Positions 1-8,854 of a DNA stretch of 12,500 nt are shown piece by piece; the stretch's first letter is position 1; every line of letters starts with the position of its first letter. The stretch spans positions 3,312,965 through 3,325,464 of the forward strand of contig CM018891.1 in the NCBI GenBank assembly GCA_009663005.1, in the 5' to 3' direction. A program made the translations under genes and the position numbers. The notes under the pieces are model-generated. The model had not been told where the DNA came from and searched no databases. It was given only the letters and a program-made list of their open reading frames with translations. The DNA comes from Actinidia chinensis. Its lineage: Eukaryota; Streptophyta; Magnoliopsida; Ericales; Actinidiaceae.

Positions 1-79
1 TTCCTTTGGTTTCCATTACTATAGCATGTAACATTCTCGTTCGTGGATTATTTGGAGTACATTCTGTCTAATTTGGTTT

Positions 80-195
80 CCACAACCTCCACAGTATGTT
101 TTCGTGAGGGACATTCTATCCATAGCCCTATAATACTAAACTTCAGCATAACACTAGCCTATGGGAGACAAAACCCACAACTGTGGAGGTTGTGG
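80..195. repeat. Fold-back with perfect 16-bp inverted repeat
   Basis: CCACAACCTCCACAGT at 80-95 is exactly complementary to ACTGTGGAGGTTGTGG at 180-195, with an 84-nt spacer. Weaker pairing continues inward: GTTTTCGTGAGGG can pair partly with the CCCACAAAAC-like strand, and CCATAG (120-125) with CTATGG (159-164). A second, nested perfect repeat, GTTGTGGC (189-196) with GCCACAAC (203-210), shares the same right arm. Either a miniature fold-back element or an intronic hairpin-RNA precursor could look like this. I see no clear target-site duplication. Confidence 0.6.
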
Positions 196-541
196 CTGCT
201 TTGCCACAACATACACGGTGTTCTCTATTTTGATGTTAAGAGCAAGTCTTTGATTTGGATGCTATCATACCATGCTTTCAAGAAGAAGAAATAGTATCTC
301 TGAGTTTCATTTGTGGCAAAATCAAATTCATTTTCTTCTTGCAAGTTGATAAAGACAATTGATGTAATTTCTTTTTCAAAGAAGGGACATTGAAGCCACA
401 CATGCTAGATGATAAGGACATTCATTATTGAATAACTATCATCTTAGGTGATATTGATTTACATCAGCATCCATGCTAGTTTTCTTTTCTGTTGTGACAT
501 AGTGTTTTGAGTAATATGCTTTGCTAGCGTCTATTATAGGA

Positions 542-561
542 TCTCTCTCTCTCTCTCTCTC
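542..561. repeat. (TC)10 microsatellite
   Basis: Perfect dinucleotide run located 42 bp before the 604 exon, on the pyrimidine-rich strand of the intron. Confidence 0.9.
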
Positions 562-603
562 AATTTGTATATAAGATACTTACCCTATATGATTACATAT
601 CAG

Positions 604-1522
604 CACAAACTTCGGGAACAACTGTCACCTTTATGATCATTGAAAGATGGGTTATAACCGTAGCATCTGTTGGTGATTCTCGTTGCATACTTGAATCGGC
701 TGAAGGTGAAATATATTATTTGTCAGCAGATCATAGGCTTGAATGCAATGTAGAAGAGTAAGTTATATCTGTTATGCTTGTACACCATGTTAGAGTTCCT
801 TTCTACAGAGGCTTTACTTCTTTATCTGTTATCAGGAGAGAGCGTATTACTGCAAGTGGTGGTGAAGTTGGTCGGCTCAACACTGGCGGTGGTACCGAGG
901 TATGACTTATGCTTTATTTTAGCTTTTGATAATTCTTCTGTTAAAAAAAGCTAACAGAGAAGGACGGGGGCTTTTGATCTAAACCATTTTATAAATCTAG
1001 AGTTTAAATTAAAAAACTTAGAATTTCAGGGTCATTTGTTGCAAGGATCAATCTCCAGGTTTTCCCTTTTTTGTATGTACTTCTTTCTGTTTTGTCTACA
1101 GACTTCTGTGTCTTCACTCAATGTCCTTGTTGGAAGAAGAGAGAACTTTAAATGCTATGGAATTGTGGACTGAATTAGGTTGGCTCAGTAGTATGCTAAT
1201 TTTATTGTAGATTGGTCCTCTAAGATGTTGGCCAGGTGGCTTGTGTCTTTCGCGTTCCATCGGAGATATGGATGTTGGCGAGTTCATTGTTCCTGTTCCT
1301 TATGTAAAGCAAGTGAAGGTTTGTTTCTCATCTTTTTATTTGCACAGCCTTCTATGTAGTTTATCTCTAATTTCTCTTCACCTGCTTCTGTCAAGTTTCT
1401 TTTATTTTTTATCATTACAAATGGACGGCATGAATGATCTTTCAAATGGAAGTTTGTGGAACTGTTGATTTTCTTGCAATTGTATAAGACTGATGTCTGG
1501 GATTCCGGAAAACAGAATGAGC

Positions 1523-1553
<31 letters not shown>

Positions 1554-4250
1554 GGTAAATGAGAGTATTATTAAAGAAACGAGGACAGTTATCGAGGAGA
1601 AAATACCCTTCTAATTACAAACATCCAAACTAGGGAGCAAAGCTAGTGAGTAGCCGGAAAAAAGTTAGGGATGAGCCCAACTATTATTATTACAAAGTAA
1701 AAAGGAAAGACTAGAGTCCTTTATAAACCTACATTGTGAGGCCTTAATGCGACCTTCATACTGAACAGAACCAGGAGACCTCTGAAGAATGAGCATACAT
1801 GATTTACAGTCCCATGGTAAACTTAATAATTTCACCACGCTTGTATGGATTCTTGACTCTTATTAATGAATTCCTCTTTTTGTTTGCTATAGCAAATGTT
1901 TGTTGAATCTTTAACAGCTGATAATTTGTTAATGAAATGATTGAGACACAAGATTATAATGGAAGGTTGAATTTAGTTTCCTAGGTAGCTGGGAATCTGG
2001 TGAAATATTGTCAAGTATAGACATTGTGCACCAAAATCCAAGTTAATCTCTTATTAGTTTACATGAGCATGTAGCTTTTTTGGAGGAGTTCACACATCAT
2101 GCACTGACTTGGCAAAAAATATGTTTAGCTTCTGATGGGTAAAGTTCTGTGATTTAATAAAAATGCTTTCAAAAATATGTATGTTTTGTTGGACATTTGG
2201 TGTTTGGTTGTGCTGATAGCGACATATTGAAATGCTATTGTGTGGGACGATGATCAAGCTCCAAAGGATACTTTCTCAAGCAAAGGCTTCTTGTTTAGAA
2301 CATTGTTATCTTTTTCTCCCCTTGGTGTGCCCCACAACAGTTATCTTCAGTTTTCAACCATGATATGAATAATTTGAGTTAAAAAAGAAGTTTTTTGGGT
2401 ACTTGCTTAATGTCATGCTAATTATGGATCAAAGGTTGTGAGCGTTCTTTCATTCCCTTGGACCGCCAATTCTGAACTGAATTGATTTGTATTTGGATGT
2501 GGATGTGGATTAGATTTCATATTCAATTTATAGAATCCATGATGAGCATATGAGTGAAACTTTTAATAGTTGACGCAAGTCTCTCAGAATAAGTGAGGTG
2601 CTTATTTCAAATGTTGCTATCCATATTCTATTGGAAAGGAGCCAATAAGCAAAAACCGCTGACAGAAGCTGTGGCTCTCTGTTTCTTGAGGATTTTTCTT
2701 GGAACAATTAGAACTTGATTATCTCGCTATAATGGCTTGGAGTATTTCTTTCAGCTGGTCTTATGCTTTTCGAAGACAATTACTATAGGTGCAGATTTTG
2801 ATGGGCGCAATTATTAGGTCTGAGAATTTTGCAGCCATTATTCATCATGTAAAACCGCTTTGCGCGTTGCTGACCTTTTCTTGATAGAGGATGATCTCCA
2901 ATATTTGTAGGGCTTCTCTTCTATCTATCTATCCATCTTCTTTACTTCATGATACCTTTTTGATGACACTTGTACATGGAATCAGGAGACTTTTTTTTTG
3001 GACTTGTGTTTCTTTTCAAAAATTCCGAGGCACATACTGGATGGAACGTTATTTGCATCTGATCTAACTTGCACTTCGCTGTTCATTTCAGTTTTCTTTT
3101 TGAGAGTTATGACTTTTGGTTTTTAGTAATTACCTGTGAACTTGAATTTTTTCCACAACTGTAGCAAATTATGTAAAATTTCATTTAGAAAGCTATTCTT
3201 TTTATTTAAAACGGTTATTTCCACAGCTATCAACTGCTGGTGGCAGGCTTATTATCTCAAGTGATGGTGTTTGGGATGCTTTATCAGCAGAGGCAGCATT
3301 TGATTGTTGTCGGGGGATGCCAGCCGATGCTGCAGCTTCGCAGATTGTTAAAGTAAGCTAAAAACTTGAAGTTTTTATTTATTTGTGTATTTTTTGTTTT
3401 CATACACAGTCTGATAATAATTTTCAATCTGTTATTGCTTATTAGAATATCTAGTTAAGCCCTGCTCTCTCCTTGCAGGAAGCTGTACAAGCAAAAGGAC
3501 TTCGAGATGATACCACTTGCATTGTAATTGATATGCAACTTCCAGAGAAGCCAACCCCCAGTTTGCCACCTCCAAAGAAGCCGGGTAAAGGGGTTTTTAT
3601 GTCCATGTTTTGGAAGAAGCCTTCTGAGTCGTCTTCTCAAACTGAGAAAGAATATTGCGAGCCAGATATGGTGGAAGAATTATTTGAGGAAGGATCTGCA
3701 ATGCTTTCGGAAAGGTTTGGACAGAGCAAGTCGCCATTATTAGATGAATTAGAAACTTTCATTACTAAAATTGGGAAATGTATCAAATGTGTCTCTCATA
3801 TGCTCTTTATACCAATTGTTGCTTTGTTATATTGAGATATTAAATGCCTTTCATTTTTCGAATTCAAGAGTTTCCTTGCTATTGATTAAAAGGTTTTTTT
3901 TACAGGGAATTTAGTGTTTGACATACGGGTTATGTGTTTGGATGCAGGTTGGATTCGAAATACCCGCTCTGCAATGTGTTCAAGTTGTTCATGTGTGCAG
4001 TTTGTCAAGTAGAGCTGAAACCCGGAGAGGGTGTTTCAATACATGCAGACATTTCAAATTCAGGAAAATTGCGGCCTTGGGATGGCCCTTTCCTTTGCTC
4101 AACCTGCCAAGAGAAGAAAGAAGCCATGGAAGGGAAAAGACCTTCGGAGGTAACGTCCAGCTACTCATGTATCCTTAAAACCCTTGTCATGAAACATTTT
4201 GGTTTAATTTGTTTTTCGTGTTGAGATTTTTTTAGATGGAAGATCAGTAG
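604..4250 (+). CDS. Protein phosphatase 2C, PP2C12-like (3' part, 7 exons)
   Basis: Mn/Mg-dependent Ser/Thr phosphatase of the PP2C (PPM) family. Exons: 604-757, 836-899, 1211-1318, 3227-3352, 3479-3714, 3948-4149, 4236-4250. All introns are GT-AG and phases agree throughout, giving about 300 residues. PP2C motifs occur in order: VGDSRC (669-686), SADHRLE (723-743), TASGGEVGRLNTGGGTE (end of exon 2), CWPGGLCLSRSIGD (1226-1267), SSDGVWD with the metal-binding Asp (3257-3277), RDDTTC (3503-3520). After the catalytic domain come a Pro/Lys linker, EEGSAMLSER, and a Cys-rich tail with CAVC (3994-4005) and CSTC (4096-4107), which looks like a metal-binding ribbon. This layout matches Arabidopsis PP2C12 (At1g47380) as I recall it. 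About 130 N-terminal residues, including the first metal-binding motif (FDGH), lie upstream of the window. The last exon adds only M-E-D-Q before TAG; it is the least certain and differs from the Ser-rich end of the Arabidopsis protein. Confidence 0.9.
1514..1797 (-). mobile_element. 5'-truncated LINE-like retroelement with 12-bp TSD
   Basis: AGAATGAGCATA occurs at 1514-1525 and again at 1786-1797, flanking about 260 bp. Read on the minus strand, the insert starts at 1785 and ends with ...CTTTAATAATACTCTCATT, ACCACA and an (AT)n run (1524-1550) directly against the duplication. A non-LTR element leaves this arrangement: ragged 5' end, tail next to the target-site duplication. The pre-tail sequence resembles the 3' ends of plant L1-type LINEs, which is recall rather than a search result. 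No A or B box is evident, so a tRNA SINE is less likely. It lies antisense inside the PP2C intron. Confidence 0.65.
1524..1550. repeat. (TA)n microsatellite, probable retroelement tail
   Basis: An uninterrupted alternating TA run of 27 bases lies between the left target-site duplication and the body of the LINE-like insert. It probably expanded from the element's A/T-rich tail. Confidence 0.85.
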
Positions 4251-4900
4251 CGGAGTTGCTTACCACGTTTCTTAACTGGATCTTTTTTTTGCAAGCACTA
4301 ACTATTGTTCCTGGGCTAATCATATCGAGGAGGCAGAGCTTTCTCACTGTATAAATCCCCGTTCTGTCTTTCGTTGTGGGGTTTGAGCATTTCGATCCAT
4401 TTGTGACAATTAGTTGGAACCCATCAGGATTTCTTCCTAGTTTTTCCTCACTCCAGTCGGAAAATTCATAGACGGTAAGTGTCGTCAGAAATCTGTTTTT
4501 GATTCCAGGAGATTTCCCATTTGTGCCCGCCTCCTTTGGAAGATACATGTAAGATGTCGACAAACTCTGACAGCCTTAGCACATGGTTGAGAAAGGTCAT
4601 TTCCTTCCAAATTTGTCCAATTGTACACGAGTCCTTCCCTTTTCGTATAACTAACGACAAGCGAAAGCAGCGTTCACGCTTTGGTTTAATTATTTACTGT
4701 AGTACCGTTATATAGGAAGTCGGATGTCAGAATGAGTCTTTTAGGATTCATTGCGTAGGAGACACCTTTGTGATCGTTCTGCTACTGAATTTACAAAACC
4801 TTCAGAACAGAAAATTAGTGTTGTTTTTTTTTCTTTTTCCGAATACTTGTGATTCTGTAATCTTCACCACTGTAATTCTCAACTGAGTAATGAAAAAAAT
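4251..4900 (+). other. Probable 3' UTR of the PP2C gene
   Basis: The stretch follows the TAG at 4248-4250. It is T-rich and has no conserved coding block. The minus-strand open frame 4204-4563 has no similarity I recognise and overlaps the terminal exon, so I treat it as a shadow. A plausible poly(A) signal is AATGAA at 4889-4894, inside a T/A-rich context with GTAAT repeats. The exact 3' end cannot be set from sequence. A strong-looking donor (GTAAGT at 4474) and a CAG at 4507-4509 are only about 35 bp apart, too close to be an intron. Confidence 0.45.
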
Positions 4901-5700
4901 GAGTTTCCACTGGAGATGACTTCTTTAGGGCACTTCTATACACTCGTTTATTTACTCTGGCCATGCTTCAGAAATACTTGAACAGTGAAGTTTAGTTATT
5001 AACCGGGTTTAACGTGTTGATCTCATCATGTTTTGTCACAGTTTTTCATGGTAATTAGTAATCGGGTGAAGAGAAACCTTACGGCTCCAAAATTTGGACT
5101 TATAAAAGTTCTCAGAATTTAAAATGAATGATTCAGACTCACTTGGTTACGTGGGATTCAACCCAAGTGAATATAAACTATTTATTTTGAATTTAGAAAC
5201 TTTTCTGAGTTGAAAAGCTGGAGGCTGTTATGTGTATATATGTAGTTGGCAAAAAATAGGGAACTACCATGTAGTAATCGGTAAGAAAAGAAAGCAGTTG
5301 GTGAAAGTAGCATGAAATATTGGAACAGAGTTGGTCTATTTTTACCTTTTCCAAGGTGGATCCTCAAGCAGCTGAAGCTGTGATTCTGCTTTTGCGTAGC
5401 AAGTCAATAGCAAATAGAACAAGAAAAGATTAGATTGATTCTGAACCCCCCTCCCCCCAGTTCATGGTTAAGCCCAAAATTTCTAGCTAATTTTTTGTGA
5501 CAAGGAAAAAGAAAAGTAGAGAGAGAGATTGGAAAGTTTTTGTCTCAACCATTTCCTCTGTAACTTTTTTCTTTCCTACGAACCTTCTGTCTTTTTGGAT
5601 CAAGAATAGATTATGAGGGCTAGTGGCAAAGGCAGAAATGGGAACAAAGCTTTCCTCCACCAAAAGATCTTTGCTGATGATGTGAAGTCTTTGTGTTAAT
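4900..5700. other. Intergenic region, no gene seen
   Basis: AT-rich sequence. The only structure found is the hairpin at 5104-5205, a C-rich run near 5445-5458 and an AGAGAGAG tract near 5519-5527. The 61- and 72-codon minus-strand frames here have no recognisable domain. Confidence 0.6.
5104..5205. repeat. Imperfect hairpin, about 45-bp stem and 12-nt loop
   Basis: The left arm from AAAAGTT (5104-5110) to CACTTGG (5140-5146) pairs with the right arm from CCAAGTG (5163-5169) to AACTTTT. By hand alignment the outer 7 bp are perfect, one base is bulged, and 27 of the next 37 positions are complementary, with several of the rest being G-U wobbles. It could be a pre-miRNA-like transcript or the remnant of a small fold-back transposon. 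No target-site duplication or known mature miRNA sequence was recognised. Confidence 0.5.
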
Positions 5701-7100
5701 GCCATGGTTGCTTGTTTCTCTCTCCTCTCTCTCTCTTCCTTATCTTTAGATACAAAAAATATATGGTTTTTGAGTGGAGAAGATGAGTCTATCCACCTTC
5801 CAAATAATGCCTCGATGATTAAGATGTTGACCTTAACTAATCAAACAAAATTCCTCTATGCTGGAGTTGTACTCTTGAGTCTTGAGGACCACATTGTGCA
5901 CGTGTGTCTGGACCCACCCTCCCCCTCTCCCCATTAACCAAATTATTTTTCTTCATTCAGCTTGTTACGTGGGTTTGAGTCTCAAACCACCCAATCTTGA
6001 TCAGCCGGTCCGATTCATTAAAATGCAACTCTCTCTCTCTCTCTCCTCCTACGCAAGGGTAAGCCAGAGTACAGTGACGACATTTACGTATAATTTGATG
6101 TGGGTTGACCCAATTGCATCGAAGAGAGGTGTAATCGCTAAAAGATGATTTGGGTTACGGGTTCGTTTTTGATTTAAAAGGGAACGTAGTTGTTATATTG
6201 TTCTGGTTTAACATGAAAGTGTCACAAAAGGCTATAACATGTTTATATGGACTAGGCCACATACGCTATCGGTTGGAGTTAAGAAGGATTTGTTTATGTA
6301 GAACAGAAGTGTCAAATTTCGTAATTTATTTATTTTTGACAATATTCTTAAATTTACGTATGTGTCAGCATAAAGTCTTTTCAAAAATGACGTGAATTAT
6401 TTAAATTAGAACTTTAATTAAATAAATTGTAAGCTAGGTAATTGATATTGATGAGAGTAAATTAAATTCATCTTTTTTAATGTCACCACTAATTAAAATT
6501 TCTGAAATTAAAGGTATTCACAGTCACACTAGTCAATAATGAAATCCTTCAACTTCCTATTACAGACAATGAATCATTTTGGGTTGCTCTGGACATTGAC
6601 ATAACAAAAATATCTTTCCAAATCTGTGTGAGGATGACCAGTAATAGTGTCACCAGATGTGACTGTGTTTTCTAGCAATCTAGCTTCTTTATGCATTTTA
6701 GGATACCAAACCCACTAGCTAAATTAAGTTTCTATATACAATATTTATTGCTATGTTCAATATTATTGCATGCATGAATGTTATGAATAATGTATGTGAT
6801 AATGATTGTGCTTGTCTTTTATGTGTCAAAGTAATTTAAATCCACTTACTAGATTGTTATTGGTTTGAAGGATAAGAAAAGAAAATGAAATAAAATAATG
6901 ATATACGAACATAATATGCATATAAAAAGGTGTGGCTTAATGTGAGCATTTTACTTTAAATACAATAATCATAAAATATGTTTTTATTTACGATAATGTC
7001 AATTACCATGTCATTATATAGTTATATTTTTTTTACGTATTTTGTTTTTAATAACTTTTTACTTTCACTATTTCATCATCCTCCATTCAAAAGCCGGATA
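5700..7100. other. Intergenic region, no gene seen
   Basis: CT tracts occur at about 5716-5737 and 6029-6044. A G-box CACGTG lies at 5899-5904, overlapping CGTGTG. From about 6300 the DNA becomes very AT-rich. Open frames up to 88 codons occur but contain only low-complexity or unrecognisable peptides. Confidence 0.6.
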
Positions 7101-7387
7101 TACAAACATAACTTTATTTTTTGCTGAGTAGAAAAGAGTACGAGAAGACGATTCGTGTGGCTTCTTTCTAGTCGTGACCATAGAAATGCTTACACCGCGA
7201 GTTCAACAATGAGAAGCATGTTACCGTCTCACCAAAGTGTTAGCAGATACCTAGACAGAGTGAAAGAAAATAATCATAAACGCTCCAGTAATAGGATTTG
7301 ACTCACTCCAGAACCTTCTATACTCCAAACCACTCAGGATTAAGCTCAATGCCGCTAGACCATCACTATGAGAGTTACAAAAATAAC
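7101..7387 (-). mobile_element. tRNA-derived SINE with target-site duplication
   Basis: Read on the minus strand from 7375 to 7113 (263 bp). Near its 5' end is TGGTCTAGCGG (complement of 7352-7362), an exact fit to the pol III A box TRGYNNARYGG. Forty-seven bases further is GAGTCAAATCC (complement of 7294-7304), 9 of 11 to the B box GGTTCRANTCC. The 3' end is A-rich (CAAAAAATAAA). The flanks TACAAACATAAC (7101-7112) and TACAAAAATAAC (7376-7387) match at 11 of 12 positions and would be the target-site duplication. No tRNA cloverleaf closes, so it is a SINE and not a tRNA gene. The family cannot be named without a repeat library. Confidence 0.75.
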
Positions 7388-8460
7388 AATAACAATATTA
7401 CAACTACTAAGAAATTAGAGTAGGACCCATACTACAATTTGCAACAATTTTGAATCTACAAATACAAATTTTACTTCCTTAACAATTTCGAGTTAAAAAT
7501 TCTGAATAATGAAACATAAAATTAGGCAAAAAGAGCTGGAAAGATTACCTCCCAGACTACAAAACATATATCCTCTCCCAAAATCCAAAGATGCTTTTTG
7601 AATTAAGTGTATCTATAGATCATATATTGTTTGTATATATATATATGACCATGACCTGTCGTGGGGGAGAACCACTGGGATACACTCGCCCACACCCAAA
7701 ATTGGTGTGCTTGACCTATTTATCAAGGTACAAGACTTGGATCTTTTGATTTTATATCCTAGATCAGTGGTTCCACAAAGCTGTTGATTTTGACTAGGAC
7801 CCACCCAACATTGGCACAATACAGCTGAACATTTCTTGTCATTTTTATCTCTTTCATCCCATGGCTTCATAGCTAGCCACCACACCCTTTCCCTCTACCA
7901 TAATATTGCAACATATAATGCCAATATAGATAATGCATAGCCATGAGTTTAGGTACACAAAATAAACAAACAAATAAATATAAATAGTTTAATGAATTAC
8001 TAAGAAATAAGTAAAGTTTGTTCATGCATATGATACGACGGTGAATATTATTATTATTATTTTATTTTATTTTAGATAATCGAGTGAGTATCATAACTAA
8101 AGACGTCCTCCATAATTTTAGTAATTAATTATGGAGTATAAATGAGGAGAATATCATTCACTTGTAAAATGAGTGAACGATGTCGATCAGACTCAATTAA
8201 GTAATGCAACGTTAATATTACTTTATTTTTGGATAGGTTCATGTCCATTAAAATTGTTCCGTGATAAAAAAAATAGGTTCGCTTGTGTTGTATACTTAAT
8301 GAATATGTCCTATTAATAATACTATCTTGACCAAATTTGACTACAATATTTGAATTACCGTTGGATGTAGTAGTAGCTAATGTGTCTCAATCACATATAT
8401 TTATATGTAGCCAACCCATCAAGCAATAGGGTAATACACATAAGATGCCACGTTATATTC
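7388..8460. other. Distal upstream region of the BKI1-like gene, no gene seen
   Basis: AT-rich DNA with a (TA)n run at 7634-7646, an (ATT)n/(ATTTT)n run near 8045-8074, a perfect 10-bp inverted repeat CTCCATAATT/AATTATGGAG (8108-8117, 8127-8136) and a small palindrome at 8393-8408. The segment 7650-7880 is less AT-rich and holds a 90-codon minus-strand frame, but its peptide resembles no family I know. Confidence 0.55.
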
Positions 8461-8640
8461 TACTCCCTCTCGGTTTTAATAAGTTTAAAAGCATAAAATA
8501 TATTAATTTTTATAAATTATAAAATGAGAATACAGAGACAATCTTAAAAATTATCACATTTTGATTTAATTTTGAGTGTATTAAAATCACTTCCACGTAA
8601 AAAGTTAAAACTTTCAAAAAGAAAATGAGACAGGAACATG
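8461..8640. mobile_element. Degraded Stowaway-like MITE
   Basis: The left end, TACTCCCTCTCGGTTTTAAT then AAGTTT, closely follows the Stowaway terminal pattern (TA target, CTCCCTC, then a motif like AATAAG). The right end AAAATGAGACAGGAAC (about 8622-8637) looks like a decayed complement of that terminus. The interior is AT-rich and the length (about 180 bp) is normal for the family. The left terminus is convincing; the right one is only approximate, so the element is old or truncated. Confidence 0.45.
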
Positions 8641-8644
8641 ACAA

Positions 8645-8651
8645 TATATAA
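8645..8651 (+). promoter_or_regulatory. TATA box of the BKI1-like gene
   Basis: TATATAA lies about 200 bp before the ATG at 8855, followed by a pyrimidine-rich leader. There is no ATG between it and 8855, so transcripts starting about 30 bp downstream would have a clean leader. Confidence 0.5.
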
Positions 8652-8704
8652 TTGTAGTACTGTGTACAAGAGAGTTTAAGCTCAACTATAGATTGACAGG
8701 AGTC

Positions 8705-8724
8705 CTCTCTCTCTCTCTCTCTCT
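8705..8724. repeat. (CT)10 tract in the 5' leader
   Basis: Perfect CT run in the probable 5' UTR. CT-rich patches next to the start site are common in plant promoters. It is followed at once by GTGCGTGTGTTG. Confidence 0.85.
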
Positions 8725-8727
8725 GTG

Positions 8728-8733
8728 CGTGTG
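8728..8733 (+). promoter_or_regulatory. Candidate brassinosteroid response element (CGTGTG)
   Basis: CGTGTG fits the BZR1-binding consensus CGTG(T/C)G and sits in the leader of a gene of the brassinosteroid pathway. A 6-bp motif is expected by chance about once every few kb, so this is suggestive only. Confidence 0.25.
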
Positions 8734-8854
8734 TTGTTTCCTAATCTCTTCATCCCTCTCCCAAGCACAGTTTGCTAACATCCATATACCAAAAAACAAA
8801 CCCAAGAACAACAGCTCCAAGCATCAAACCAAATTATATTACCATATTTCATTT

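Larger units (their letters stand above)
1..603 (+). other. Intron of the PP2C gene (3' part)
   Basis: No PP2C coding block is visible before 604, and the first exon in the window begins after a CAG acceptor at 601-603 in codon phase 1, so upstream coding exons must exist outside the window. The stretch is AT-rich. It contains a (TC)10 tract at 542-561, which may serve as part of the polypyrimidine signal, and a fold-back at 80-195. The 83-codon open frame at 43-294 resembles nothing I know and I treat it as chance. Confidence 0.7.
1319..3226 (+). other. Large PP2C intron (1908 bp)
   Basis: It runs from the donor after GTGAAG at 1318 to the acceptor TTTCCACAG ending at 3226, and is phase 0 on both sides (VKQVK then LSTAGGR, contiguous in the family). 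It is far longer than the neighbouring introns (78 to 311 bp). Part of the excess is the LINE-like insertion at 1526-1785. The remainder, about 1800-3200, is AT-rich with short simple runs (ATGTGG x2 near 2500, CTAT repeats near 2925, T9 near 2991) and no coding block I could recognise on either strand. Confidence 0.85.

Noticed and set aside
43..294. 83-codon + strand open frame
   Set aside because: It lies in PP2C intron sequence, resembles no family, and its second half is shaped by the inverted repeat at 80-210.
4204..4563. 119-codon minus-strand open frame
   Set aside because: It overlaps the last PP2C exon and the likely 3' UTR, has no recognisable domain, and looks like a chance frame.
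7294..7362. tRNA gene suggested by A- and B-box matches
   Set aside because: No acceptor stem or anticodon arm closes and the boxes are imperfectly spaced for a tRNA; the flanking duplication and A-rich tail make it a SINE.
7613..7885. 90-codon minus-strand open frame in a less AT-rich patch
   Set aside because: No recognisable domain, and its C-terminal end is translated TA repeat. Not supported as a gene.
8108..8136. Perfect 10-bp inverted repeat CTCCATAATT/AATTATGGAG
   Set aside because: It is short and AT-rich in an AT-rich region, with no element boundaries or duplication around it; probably chance.
8693..8854. Upstream extension of the BKI1 frame back to 8693
   Set aside because: It would start at TTG; the extension is translated CT repeat and leader. 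The first ATG after the TATA box is at 8855, where BKI1-like sequence begins.
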